51,901 bases of DNA. Source: Lachnospiraceae bacterium NK4A179. GTDB taxonomy: Bacteria > Bacillota > Clostridia > Lachnospirales > Lachnospiraceae. The stretch spans positions 1 to 51,901 of the forward strand of contig ATWC01000021.1 of NCBI GenBank assembly GCA_000421045.1. The letters are read 5' to 3'. The translations under genes were made by a program, and so were the position numbers. The notes under the pieces are model-generated. The model was given only the letters and a program-made list of their open reading frames with translations. It was not told where the DNA came from and searched no databases. Position 1 is the stretch's first letter. Every line of letters starts with the position of its first letter. Positions 34,254-42,458 of the stretch are shown one piece after another.

Positions 34254-35116
34254 GCTTCATCATTCCCTTGCGTGTAGCTCAGGATCTTTAATTCCGCCGA
34301 AAGCATCTCTAACTGCGAGCCAAGCGAACAGTCCCATATGCCGCCTTCAGATTCTATCATGCAGTCATTGGGCTTTAACGTAAGATCCTCAACCACCTCA
34401 AAGCGGTCAGGCTGTATACCCGTGCCTCTGGAAAGATCCTCCTTCCTTGCCTGCACATTATCATAATCCTGCGCTGATACATGCACTATATAACTTCTGC
34501 TGGAATCAAGGTTTGTCAGCGCTCTTTTTAACAGATATGTGATAGTCTTCCTGTCGTTCTCAAGTCTGACTCCGGTGACCATCGAAAAAATATCGGATAG
34601 CTTCTCGACTAATGCCGGTTCCAGTTCGTCCGACTTGCGTCTGTACTCTTTCTCTAACGAAGCAGCTTTGGCATCCAGTTCAGCACACTTTGCGGCATAC
34701 TTTCTTTCTTCTTCCGCTCTGGCTTCACTGGCACCCCGTTCATAGCCTTCATTGTAGCCTTCAGATCTTGCTTCTTCCCTTATCTGGTCAGCTTCTTCTT
34801 TGGCATCCGCAATTATGATCTCGGCATTCTCCTTAGCCTCCTCAACCATCGCCTGAGCCTGGGCAGCTGAAAATGAAGCATCCTCTGATTCTGATTCAGA
34901 TCCGGATTCTTCATCAGGCCTGTCAGCAACCAGCTGTTCAACTATGCCGGCATCAAGCCCGTCCGCAAAGCCTTCGGTCAGGACTTCAGGAGGAACATCC
35001 TTCATCTGCTCGGCCAGTTCCTCAAGTCTTCTGGCTATCCTGTCGTTCGCATCGATCTTTACGACAGAAGCCTGCTTAACATTTACATTATACCCTTTGA
35101 CAAAATTCGAGGCCAA
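34250..35116 (-). CDS. fliH: FliH, stator of the flagellar export ATPase
   Basis: A 288-aa protein with a short basic N-terminus, an acidic Ser/Glu linker (about 72-90) and a long helical middle (about 90-175) with glycine- and alanine-spaced repeats (EEARSEGYNEGYERGASEAR). The C-terminal FliH domain (about 180-288) resembles the peripheral stalk of V/F-type ATPases. It regulates FliI. The 4-nt overlap with fliI indicates coupled translation. Confidence 0.85.
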   Translation of the reverse strand: MASNFVKGYNVNVKQASVVKIDANDRIARRLEELAEQMKDVPPEVLTEGFADGLDAGIVEQLVADRPDEESGSESESEDASFSAAQAQAMVEEAKENAEIIIADAKEEADQIREEARSEGYNEGYERGASEARAEEERKYAAKCAELDAKAASLEKEYRRKSDELEPALVEKLSDIFSMVTGVRLENDRKTITYLLKRALTNLDSSRSYIVHVSAQDYDNVQARKEDLSRGTGIQPDRFEVVEDLTLKPNDCMIESEGGIWDCSLGSQLEMLSAELKILSYTQGNDEA

Positions 35117-35131
35117 TACGGGTTCTCCTTA

Positions 35132-36145
35132 TCAGACGATTATCTCGTCACCGCCTCCTCTGGAAATGACGATCTCACCGGCATCTTCAAGTTTGCGGAT
35201 ATTATTTACTATCTTCTGCTGTGCATCTTCAACATCCTTCATACGCACAGGTCCCATGAATTCCATATCTTCCTTGATCATCTCAGCGAGACGCTGCGAA
35301 AGGTTGTGGAATACCTTGTTCTGAACCTCTTCGTTTGCACCTTTGAGCGAAAGTGAAAGTTCCGAATTCTCCACATCTCTGAGCACACGCTGCATAGAAC
35401 GGTCGTCCAAAAGAAGGATATCCTCGAATACGAACATCTTCTTTCTGATCTCATCGGCAAGCTCGGGATCTTCGATCCCCAGTATCTCCATGATATGCTT
35501 CTCTGTACCGCGGTCAGTTGAGTTAAGTATCTCAACAACCTGATCCACACCGCCGATCTGCGTGTAATCCTGATTCACAAGATTTGCAAGCTTACTCTCC
35601 AGTACTCTCTCAACTTCCTGTATTACATCAGGACTTGTCCTGTCCATGGTAGCGATACGTTTTGCAACGTCAGCCTGCGCATCCTGCGGAAGTGCCGATA
35701 AAATGGCCGCTGCCTGATTTGATGAAAGATATGAAAGTATCAGTGCAATGGTCTGCGGATGTTCATCCTGTATAAACGAAAGAAGCTGTGAAGGATCTGT
35801 CTTTCTTACAAATTCGAAAGGCTTAACCTGAAGTGATGCCGTAAGTTTGCCTATAACATCGAGCGCCTTCTCAGCACCCAGCGCCTTCTCAAGAAGTTCC
35901 TTGGCATAGCCGATACCACCTTCTGCAATATACTGCTGCGCAAGACAGATCTCATAGAATTCATTAATGACATCGTCCTTGACCTGCGGTGATATGCTTC
36001 TTGTATTGGCTATCTCAAGAGTAAGATCTTCTATCTCCTCTTCCTTCAGATGTTTGAATACTGATGATGACATCTCGGGGCCGAGTGTTATCAGCAGTAT
36101 CGCCGCTTTCTGTATACCGCTCAGATTGTGATCTTCCTGGGCCAT
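35132..36145 (-). CDS. fliG: Flagellar motor switch protein FliG
   Basis: A 337-aa protein of standard length. The N-terminal domain binds FliF (LSGIQKAAILLITLGPEMSS). The middle has the EHPQ motif (QDEHPQTIALILSYLSSNQA) that contacts FliM. The C-terminal torque domain has the charged helix around 280-300 (LLLDDRSMQRVLRDVENSEL, SLKGANEEVQNKVFHNLS). It is the rotor part that meets MotA. No lesion seen. Confidence 0.96.
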   Translation of the reverse strand: MAQEDHNLSGIQKAAILLITLGPEMSSSVFKHLKEEEIEDLTLEIANTRSISPQVKDDVINEFYEICLAQQYIAEGGIGYAKELLEKALGAEKALDVIGKLTASLQVKPFEFVRKTDPSQLLSFIQDEHPQTIALILSYLSSNQAAAILSALPQDAQADVAKRIATMDRTSPDVIQEVERVLESKLANLVNQDYTQIGGVDQVVEILNSTDRGTEKHIMEILGIEDPELADEIRKKMFVFEDILLLDDRSMQRVLRDVENSELSLSLKGANEEVQNKVFHNLSQRLAEMIKEDMEFMGPVRMKDVEDAQQKIVNNIRKLEDAGEIVISRGGGDEIIV

Positions 36146-36178
36146 TTAACGCTAGTCTCCTGTATCAGATTGATTTGC

Positions 36179-37783
36179 TTACATATCCTCATTGAGCCAG
36201 TTGCGAAGCAGGTTCGCAGCTGCATCCGGATTATCCTCAACAAACTTTTCAACGATCTTTCTTGCCTCGGACTTATCTTCAACACCGATCTCCTCAAGTT
36301 CTTCCTGAGGTGTTGACTGGAGTATCTCATCTATGGATACCTCAGGCTCTGCTTCTTCCTGTCCTGCCTGATGCATGCTGCGGAAAATAACGAAGGCGAG
36401 CAGGCCCATGATAAGAACGATAAGTACCAGCGTGAGTATATCCGTAAGATCCATAGCGATACCTACGTGGTCTATAAAGAAAGGCTCCTCGTAAGAAAGT
36501 ATCGTTATGTTCTTAACTCCTATGCCTGTTGCAGTTGAAACAGCCTGTATCAGATCCGGATCAACTTCAAGCTTTGTACGCGCATCATTGTTTATCTTGT
36601 ACTGCTCCCATGTGATGCCATCAAGCAGGCCCTGTTCCTTCACATCATCCTCACGAACCATCCTGTAAGTAAGTGTTGTGACAGAAAGCGAAGACTGATC
36701 GTATTTGATCGCACCGGCAGGGATCTGCTGCAGCATTGTCGACTCATCGGGAAGATAGTCATAGGACTCCTCCGTAACCGCTGAGCTGGAATACTGATTA
36801 TCCTCATACTGATAGCCGGTCTCTGTATTGGAGTCAGTTCCGGGCTCTCCGGAAATACCGCCCTGATTGGTTGAATTATAGAGATCCTTGGATGCAAGCA
36901 TTCCCTCTTCTCTGCCTTCGGGCGCCCAATAGAGATGATTTGCATTTTCGGTATAGCTGTTATCAAGTACAACATTAACAGCCGCATCGATCGATGAGAA
37001 CTGATTTGTTGCTGTGAGAATACGGATGACCTCATCCCTCATGCTCTTTGAGACCTGTGCCTGAAGCGCATACTGGTTTGAAGCCGCACCATATGTGGAA
37101 GTCTCATTGGTACCTGCAAAAAGAAGATTTCCGTCAGTATCGAGAATGGTAACATTCTCTGTAGTGTCATTGCCGAGCGCTGTAGCGACGAAACGTGCCA
37201 TTGCCTGAGCATTTTCGGCTGTACAAACATCCGACAATTCCAGCTGTACAGCCGCATATGATTCTTTGTTCTGTGATATAAGAGTTCCGTCTTCTTCCGG
37301 AATCTTTAACTGAACGTTTGCACTCTTAACAAAGCTGTAGGACTCGATCTCTTTTTTCATAAAGTCCTGCAGATAAACAATATATTTCTTCTGTGTATTG
37401 GATTCTGTTGTGAAGAAACCGCTGTCGGTGACATTCTGTATGGTCATGGCATCTGTGGTGATGCTGTTTGAGCCGAGCAGCAGATTGGCTTTGGTGTAGT
37501 CCTCGCGTTTAATGCTTATCTGAAGACCGTCTTCGCTGGTTATGTAAGCGATATCCTCCCCTTCAAGAAGATCGATGACCTCCTGAGCCTCCTTTGCACT
37601 TTCAGCAGTATGGATCTTTATATACTCAGGACGTGTAACCGCAAAAATAAGCACCGCGAAGGCAATTATCGTGGCGATGGCCAGACTTACTATGGTGATC
37701 TTCTGTCTGCGTGAGAACTTTTCCCACCATGCGATGAATTTGTTAGGAAGCGCACGAAACCATGCGACTATACGATCCACCAT
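36179..37783 (-). CDS. fliF: Flagellar MS-ring protein FliF
   Basis: A 534-aa protein with two transmembrane helices (about 28-50 and 440-460) that bracket the ring-building domains (about 50-430). The N-terminal ring section includes EYIKIHTAESAKEAQEVIDL and IQISIK-type strands. The C-terminal cytosolic tail (about 480-534, EEIGVEDKSEARKIVEKFVE, DNPDAAANLLRNWLNED) binds FliG. It is the base on which the whole motor assembles. Confidence 0.95.
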   Translation of the reverse strand: MVDRIVAWFRALPNKFIAWWEKFSRRQKITIVSLAIATIIAFAVLIFAVTRPEYIKIHTAESAKEAQEVIDLLEGEDIAYITSEDGLQISIKREDYTKANLLLGSNSITTDAMTIQNVTDSGFFTTESNTQKKYIVYLQDFMKKEIESYSFVKSANVQLKIPEEDGTLISQNKESYAAVQLELSDVCTAENAQAMARFVATALGNDTTENVTILDTDGNLLFAGTNETSTYGAASNQYALQAQVSKSMRDEVIRILTATNQFSSIDAAVNVVLDNSYTENANHLYWAPEGREEGMLASKDLYNSTNQGGISGEPGTDSNTETGYQYEDNQYSSSAVTEESYDYLPDESTMLQQIPAGAIKYDQSSLSVTTLTYRMVREDDVKEQGLLDGITWEQYKINNDARTKLEVDPDLIQAVSTATGIGVKNITILSYEEPFFIDHVGIAMDLTDILTLVLIVLIMGLLAFVIFRSMHQAGQEEAEPEVSIDEILQSTPQEELEEIGVEDKSEARKIVEKFVEDNPDAAANLLRNWLNEDM

Positions 37784-37803
37784 TTCCCCAGACTACCCCT
37801 TTT

Positions 37804-38127
37804 TTAGATCTGCATATTTATCAGAGTTCTGTATGACTCCATAAATGCATTCTTAACAGCTACCGTATACTGCAGGGATGTGGAAGCCTTCTGAAGTGCG
37901 ACCGCCAGATCATGCGTACTGGTAGACTCACCTATTGCAAGTTTTATCTCCTCATCCTCAGCTTTGGAAAGATAACCGTTCGTTCTGTTCAGATTGTTCA
38001 CCGCCGATTTGAAAATAGCGCCGAACATGTCATTATCTTCTGCCTCCCTTAACATGCTCCTGTCAGTCAGAGGCTCTATTGTCTTCAGATTATCAAGGAA
38101 TACGCTAGTAGCTCCTACAGGACCCAT
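37804..38127 (-). CDS. fliE: Flagellar hook-basal body junction protein FliE
   Basis: A 107-aa protein with the FliE segment FGAIFKSAVNNLNRTNGYLS and the C-terminal SLQYTVAVKNAFMESYRTLI with a short tail. FliE joins the MS ring to the rod. It is in the usual place between flgC and fliF. Confidence 0.93.
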   Translation of the reverse strand: MGPVGATSVFLDNLKTIEPLTDRSMLREAEDNDMFGAIFKSAVNNLNRTNGYLSKAEDEEIKLAIGESTSTHDLAVALQKASTSLQYTVAVKNAFMESYRTLINMQI

Positions 38128-38142
38128 ATCACATCACCCCTC

Positions 38143-38640
38143 TTAGCCTCTTGATGTAAGGCTTAAGCCGGTCGTCGCCATTGCCTTGCTGGCATTGAAT
38201 ACGGTGGCATTTGCCTCATACGCTCTTGATGCATCTATAAGGTTGGTCATTTCCGTAACGATATTTACATTCGGATATGTGACATAGCCATTCTCGTCGG
38301 CATCAGGATGAGCAGGATCATATACCATGTTCATCTGAGTCTTATTATCCTCATGAATATCAGTGATCTTTACGCCGTAACCTATCATATCGTCCGATAC
38401 GACATCTCTTCTTCTCTGCGTCCTGCCCGATCCCACTACAGAATCAAGCACACGTCCGAAGTTCCTGTTATCAACCTCGGTCTCCTGAGTCGTAAATGTA
38501 ACGATCTTTCTTCTGTAAGGTGTACCGTCAGCGGTACGTGTAGTATTTGCATTAGCCACATTTTCTGCGATCGTATCCATTCTGTAACGTTCTGCAGTAA
38601 GTCCAGTGGCTGATATGTCAAAAGCCGTGAACATTCCCAT
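38143..38640 (-). CDS. flgC: Flagellar proximal rod protein FlgC
   Basis: A 165-aa rod protein with the family N-terminus (MFTAFDISATGLTAERYRMD, ENVANANTT) and the C-terminus (VTEMTNLIDASRAYEANATV, FNASKAMATTGLSL). The start has MGMFTAF, which sits 16 nt after flgB with an AGGGAGG site. Normal length; no oddity. Confidence 0.95.
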   Translation of the reverse strand: MGMFTAFDISATGLTAERYRMDTIAENVANANTTRTADGTPYRRKIVTFTTQETEVDNRNFGRVLDSVVGSGRTQRRRDVVSDDMIGYGVKITDIHEDNKTQMNMVYDPAHPDADENGYVTYPNVNIVTEMTNLIDASRAYEANATVFNASKAMATTGLSLTSRG

Positions 38641-38656
38641 AGCGATACCTCCCTGA

Positions 38657-39052
38657 TCATGATGTCTTCATCGCAGCCTGCAGATTACCGAATTCATTCT
38701 GCATGCAGGAGATAAGACTGTTGTAGGTCACCTGATTTTCAGCCAGATAAACATTTTCAGTATCGATATCAACATTGTTGCCATCGAGCCTGTAGCTGTG
38801 ATCAAATGCATCCGTGTACACCCTAGGTTCAATTTTTGAAAGCTGCAGATTGTACACCCTCGCATCGAGATTGTCATATTCAACTTTATTGAGGACTCTG
38901 GCAAGTTCATCTTCAAAGGAAACATCCTGCCTCTTGTAACCGGGTGTGTCTGCATTGGCGATATTGTTGGAGATCGCCTGATTGCGAAGCCAGGCCGCGT
39001 CAGCAGCCTTATCCAGCACATTTATATAGTCATAAACATTAGCGTTGACCAT
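38657..39052 (-). CDS. flgB: Flagellar proximal rod protein FlgB (first gene of the fla/che operon)
   Basis: A 131-aa rod protein with the FlgB signature (LRNQAISNNIANADTPGYKR, QDVSFEDELARVL) and a C-terminal half that carries DIDTENVYLAENQVTYNSLI. It is the first gene of the flagellar operon, about 160 nt after the promoter at 39211-39238, with GGAAGG upstream of the start. A codY-flgB gene order is also found in Bacillus. Confidence 0.95.
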   Translation of the reverse strand: MVNANVYDYINVLDKAADAAWLRNQAISNNIANADTPGYKRQDVSFEDELARVLNKVEYDNLDARVYNLQLSKIEPRVYTDAFDHSYRLDGNNVDIDTENVYLAENQVTYNSLISCMQNEFGNLQAAMKTS

Positions 39053-39210
39053 AGTGCGCCTTCCTTTCCGAAAACAGCCTTACGCGTAAAAAAACACGGC
39101 AGCTCTCTTCTGATCCAAGCCTCCATGCCCTTACGATCACAAATCCTCTGCGATCCGTTCTGGTAATTCTATTAGTATATATCGGATCGTTTTATGATGT
39201 TATGTATACC

Positions 39211-39238
39211 ATTATAAATATTTTTTATGAAATTACAA
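39211..39238 (-). promoter_or_regulatory. Sigma-A promoter of the flagellar/chemotaxis operon
   Basis: TTGTAA (39233-39238) and TATAAT (39211-39216) are separated by 16 nt on the minus strand, in an A/T-rich context. The -10 is perfect. The transcript would have a leader of about 150 nt before flgB, with no hairpin that I trust. It lies between the codY stop and flgB, so it serves the entire operon. CodY itself could bind the A/T-rich region, as it does at the fla/che promoter of Bacillus subtilis. No clean CodY box was identified. Confidence 0.7.
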
Positions 39239-39254
39239 GGAATTTTTCCAAATG

Positions 39255-39305
39255 GAGTGGGATAAAACCACAGTTTCCACTAGATGTGGTGTGGGTATCC
39301 CACTC
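39255..39305 (-). terminator. Stem-loop after codY (probable terminator or attenuator)
   Basis: GAGTGGGATA (39255-39264) and TATCCCACTC (39296-39305) are a perfect 10-bp pair, and CCACA/TGTGG pair inside. It follows the codY stop by about 20 nt. The T-tract after the stem is weak (CCATTTGG), so termination may be partial and some topA-codY transcript may continue into flgB. Confidence 0.5.
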
Positions 39306-39324
39306 AAAAGATCCAAAAGAATGA

Positions 39325-40149
39325 TTACCGGTCTTTCTCGTCTCCGGCAGCTTCATAGATAAGTGTATTGATGACTTTTATTTCTGTTCCGAGCACTCCG
39401 CGTGATCTTGTCTCAAAGACTCCGGCACCGGCCATTTTCTTGACAGCATTGACAAGACTGGTCCTGGAGATGCCGCTTTCATCCGAAAGTCTGGTGAGAT
39501 TTACAACGCCTTCTCCGTTTTCATCGAGTTTTGAAAGGATGGCTCTTACCGAATCCATCTCTGAACGGCTGGTCGCAGATATAACATCATTGACGGTCTT
39601 CTCCATCAGATCGCTTTCCTTGCTCTCCTCGCTGATAGCTCTCATCATCTCGAGCCCGACAACGGTAGCCGCATATTCGGAAAGGATTATATCGTCAATA
39701 TCATATGCATCGTTCTCTCTGTATATGAAGAGCGTCCCAAGCCTTTCTCCACCTATAAAGATAGGCGTGATCATCGCACGGTAGAATGCCGTGTCTCCGC
39801 CGGGTCTGTCACCCATTCTTCTGTCATAGCCCTGTGCGGTCTTCCAGGAAAAGCCAAGAGCCAGAAGTCCGGCATTCTCCTGAGTGGAAAGAATGGAGAG
39901 AAATCTTTCATTCAGAGCCTCATCAACAAATGAACCGACTTCATATTTAAGAAGTTCTTCGATCCTTTTTACATTCCCGGCTTCACATACACCGAGTATC
40001 TTTCCTTTTTTACTGATCACCAGAGCGTCGGAATACAGTGTCGCTGTGATGACTCTGCATATATCGGTAAATGCCACCTTGGTAGAGACATTGTTATGCA
40101 GAAGGTTTTCGATCTTTCTTGTTCTGTCAAGCAGGTTTATACCGGCCAT
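39325..40149 (-). CDS. codY: GTP- and branched-chain amino acid-sensing regulator CodY
   Basis: A 274-aa CodY. The N-terminal GAF-like domain (1-155) starts LLDRTRKIENLLHNN and keeps FTDICRVITATLYSDALV, KYEVGSFVDEALNERFLSIL and GERLGTLFIYREND. A helical linker follows, and the C-terminal winged helix-turn-helix is at about 216-246 (VVNLTRLSDESGISRTSLVN) with GVFETRSRGVLGTEIKVIN. It represses genes when GTP and isoleucine/valine/leucine are plentiful, including flagellar genes in Bacillus. It begins directly after topA (GAGGAG site inside the topA end) and is next to the fla/che operon. Confidence 0.95.
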   Translation of the reverse strand: MAGINLLDRTRKIENLLHNNVSTKVAFTDICRVITATLYSDALVISKKGKILGVCEAGNVKRIEELLKYEVGSFVDEALNERFLSILSTQENAGLLALGFSWKTAQGYDRRMGDRPGGDTAFYRAMITPIFIGGERLGTLFIYRENDAYDIDDIILSEYAATVVGLEMMRAISEESKESDLMEKTVNDVISATSRSEMDSVRAILSKLDENGEGVVNLTRLSDESGISRTSLVNAVKKMAGAGVFETRSRGVLGTEIKVINTLIYEAAGDEKDR

Positions 40150-40152
40150 TAC

Positions 40153-42252
40153 TCACTCCTCTGTCGCGTCCTTTTTATCTTCCATGTATCCGCATGCAGT
40201 ATCCATGCATACGAGATGAGTTCCTTTTTCCACCAGTGTTCCCCCGCATCGCGGGCATTTCTTTTCTACAGGTTTATTCCAGCTCATAAAATCACATTCG
40301 GGAATATTCTCGCAGCCGAAATATCTCCTGCCTTTCTTTGTCATCCTGATAACGATCTCGCCACTGCACTTCGGGCACTTTACGCCGATCTTCTCATAAT
40401 ACGGTTTGGTGTTCCTGCACTCGGGGAATCCCGGACATGCAAGGAATCTTCCGTGAGGGCCGTATTTGATGACCATCTTTCTGCCGCAGTTTTCACATAC
40501 GACATCGGACTCCTCATCCTTGATCTCAATATGGGCAAGTTCTTCTTCTGCTTTCTGTACTGCAGAATCCAGATCAGGATAGAAGTTCTCTATTATTGTC
40601 TTCCACTTTATATTGCCTTCTTCAACTCCGTCAAGCATGCTTTCCATGTTGGCGGTAAATTTCGTATCAACTATTGCAGGGAACTCATCTGTCATTACAC
40701 GATTGACTACTTCACCGAGTTCCGAAACAAACAGATTTTTATTTTCCTTCAGCACATAACGTCTTGCCAGTATGGTCGAAATGGTAGGTGCATAAGTCGA
40801 AGGTCTTCCTATACCCGCTTCCTCAAGAGCCCTTACAAGACTTGCTTCAGTATAATGTGCGGGAGGCTGGGTGAAATGCTGTTTCTTTTCAAGCGCCTCA
40901 AATTTGATCGTACTGTTCTCGTCTATCTCGTTTATAAGAAAGGCATTCTCGGCTTTGCCGTTGTCATTGTCTCTCTCTTCATCCGCATAGACTTTCATAA
41001 AGCCTTCACTCTTCAGCGCTGAAGCCGATGCAGTAAACAGCACGCCCTTTGCTTCGAGCTTAACGGAGAGTGTATCGAAAACAGCCGGTGCCATACGGCT
41101 AGCCGTGAACCTCTTCCATATAAGATTGTACAGCCTGTACTGATCTCTTGAAAGGTCATCTTTAACCTTTTCGGGAATATTATTTATATCAGTAGGTCTT
41201 ATTGCCTCATGTGCATCCTGGATCTTCTTTTCATCTTTTGACTTCCCCTTGTCATCAGATGCGGCAATATTCTGTGCTCCGTAGTGTTCGGAGATAAATG
41301 CCTCGGCCATTTCCTTCGCATAATCAGAGATTCTCGTCGAATCGGTACGCAGGTATGAAATAAGAGCTACTGTACCCTGGCCCTTTATCTGAACACCTTC
41401 ATACAGCTGCTGTGCGATCTGCATGGTCTTTCTTGTAGAAAAATTAAGTGTCTTACTTGCTTCCTGCTGAAGCGTTGAGGTTGTGAAAGGAAGCGGTGCC
41501 TTTCTGTTTCTTGTGCCCTTCCTACTTTCTTTGATATTGAAATGCGCTCCGTTAAGAAGTTTCTCTATCCTGTTAGCCTCAGCCTCAGAATCTATAGTCT
41601 TCTTGCCATTCTCATCTGCGTAAAAATGAGCAGTGAATGCCTTTTTCTTTCCTTCAGGTATAAGCCTTGCATCAACACTCCAGTATTCACTGGGTATGAA
41701 TGCATCTATTTCTGCCTCTCTGTCGCAGATCATCCTGAGTGCCACACTCTGTACGCGTCCTGCGGAAAGACCTCTCTTTATCTTGGACCAGAGAAGCGGA
41801 GAGATGCGGTATCCCACCATTCTGTCCAGAACACGACGTGCCTGTTGTGCGTCCACAAGATTCATATCTATTTCTCTTGCGTTTTTTAAAGACTCTTTGA
41901 CCGCATTCTTTGTGATCTCGTTGAAGCTTATCCTTTCAACCTTCTTTTCGGAAAGCTTCAGCGCCTCATATAAATGCCAGCTGATTGCCTCTCCCTCACG
42001 GTCCGGGTCGGTTGCAAGATATATCTTATCGGCTTTCTTAACTTCCTTTCTGAGCTTGGCGAGTATCTCTCCCTTACCCCTGATGGTTATATATCTGGGC
42101 TCGTAGTCATGGTCAACATCTATGCCCATCTGCGATTTCGGCAGATCACGCACATGCCCCTGACTGGCAACTACTTCATAATTAGAACCAAGAAATTTTT
42201 TTATAGTCTTCACCTTCGCAGGTGACTCAACTATCACAAGATTCTTAGCCAT
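40153..42252 (-). CDS. topA: DNA topoisomerase I
   Basis: A 699-aa type IA topoisomerase. I place the start at 42252 (MAKNLVIVESPAKVKT); the open frame reaches 42282 but the extra ten residues are outside the family and lack a Shine-Dalgarno. The Toprim domain is at 1-110 (LATDPDREGEAIS acidic motif). The catalytic Tyr300 is in ALISYLRTDSTRISDYA. The C-terminus has three four-cysteine zinc ribbons (CENCGRKM, CPKCSGEI, CPRCGGTL). It relaxes negative supercoils. Just upstream is a promoter at 42321-42348, and codY follows in the same operon. Confidence 0.96.
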   Translation of the reverse strand: MAKNLVIVESPAKVKTIKKFLGSNYEVVASQGHVRDLPKSQMGIDVDHDYEPRYITIRGKGEILAKLRKEVKKADKIYLATDPDREGEAISWHLYEALKLSEKKVERISFNEITKNAVKESLKNAREIDMNLVDAQQARRVLDRMVGYRISPLLWSKIKRGLSAGRVQSVALRMICDREAEIDAFIPSEYWSVDARLIPEGKKKAFTAHFYADENGKKTIDSEAEANRIEKLLNGAHFNIKESRKGTRNRKAPLPFTTSTLQQEASKTLNFSTRKTMQIAQQLYEGVQIKGQGTVALISYLRTDSTRISDYAKEMAEAFISEHYGAQNIAASDDKGKSKDEKKIQDAHEAIRPTDINNIPEKVKDDLSRDQYRLYNLIWKRFTASRMAPAVFDTLSVKLEAKGVLFTASASALKSEGFMKVYADEERDNDNGKAENAFLINEIDENSTIKFEALEKKQHFTQPPAHYTEASLVRALEEAGIGRPSTYAPTISTILARRYVLKENKNLFVSELGEVVNRVMTDEFPAIVDTKFTANMESMLDGVEEGNIKWKTIIENFYPDLDSAVQKAEEELAHIEIKDEESDVVCENCGRKMVIKYGPHGRFLACPGFPECRNTKPYYEKIGVKCPKCSGEIVIRMTKKGRRYFGCENIPECDFMSWNKPVEKKCPRCGGTLVEKGTHLVCMDTACGYMEDKKDATEE

Positions 42253-42320
42253 ACTTTTAGGAAATCCCCCTTTATTGCACATTTATCAAGTTGTTCATAC
42301 ATCTCAATCAGCCGCAGACA

Positions 42321-42348
42321 ACTATATCATAAAAATCTAAAATGTCAA
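42321..42348 (-). promoter_or_regulatory. Sigma-A promoter of topA-codY
   Basis: Perfect TTGACA (42343-42348) and TATAGT (42321-42326), spacer 16 nt, on the minus strand. It is about 70 nt before the topA start chosen here. The good -35 supports a constitutive, housekeeping promoter. Confidence 0.7.
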
Positions 42349-42374
42349 ATAGTCTTTTGAATTTAATACAAAGA

Positions 42375-42431
42375 ATGACCGCCAAAGACGGTCATCCGTG
42401 TCAGTTTATATCTGACTCGAATGACCGTCTT
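42375..42431. terminator. Nested hairpins between fakA and topA
   Basis: AAGACGGTCAT and ATGACCGTCTT (42385-42395 with 42421-42431) are perfect 11-bp arms with an inner GTCAG/CTGAC pair. A further ATGACCG (42375-42381) can pair with the same middle arm. On the minus strand the 11-bp stem is followed by only a short T-rich stretch (the arm itself ends TCTT). It separates fakA from the topA promoter, so it most likely ends the asp23-fakA message. Confidence 0.6.
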
Positions 42432-42458
42432 GATCATAATATACTTATGTAAACTAGT

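Noticed and set aside
40150-42282. topA start at 42282
   Set aside because: Extra ten residues precede the universal MAKNLVIVESPAKVKT start and no ribosome site is visible before them.
42375-42431. A riboswitch between fakA and topA
   Set aside because: Only simple stems are visible, without a recognisable ligand-binding core, and topA has its own promoter downstream of it.
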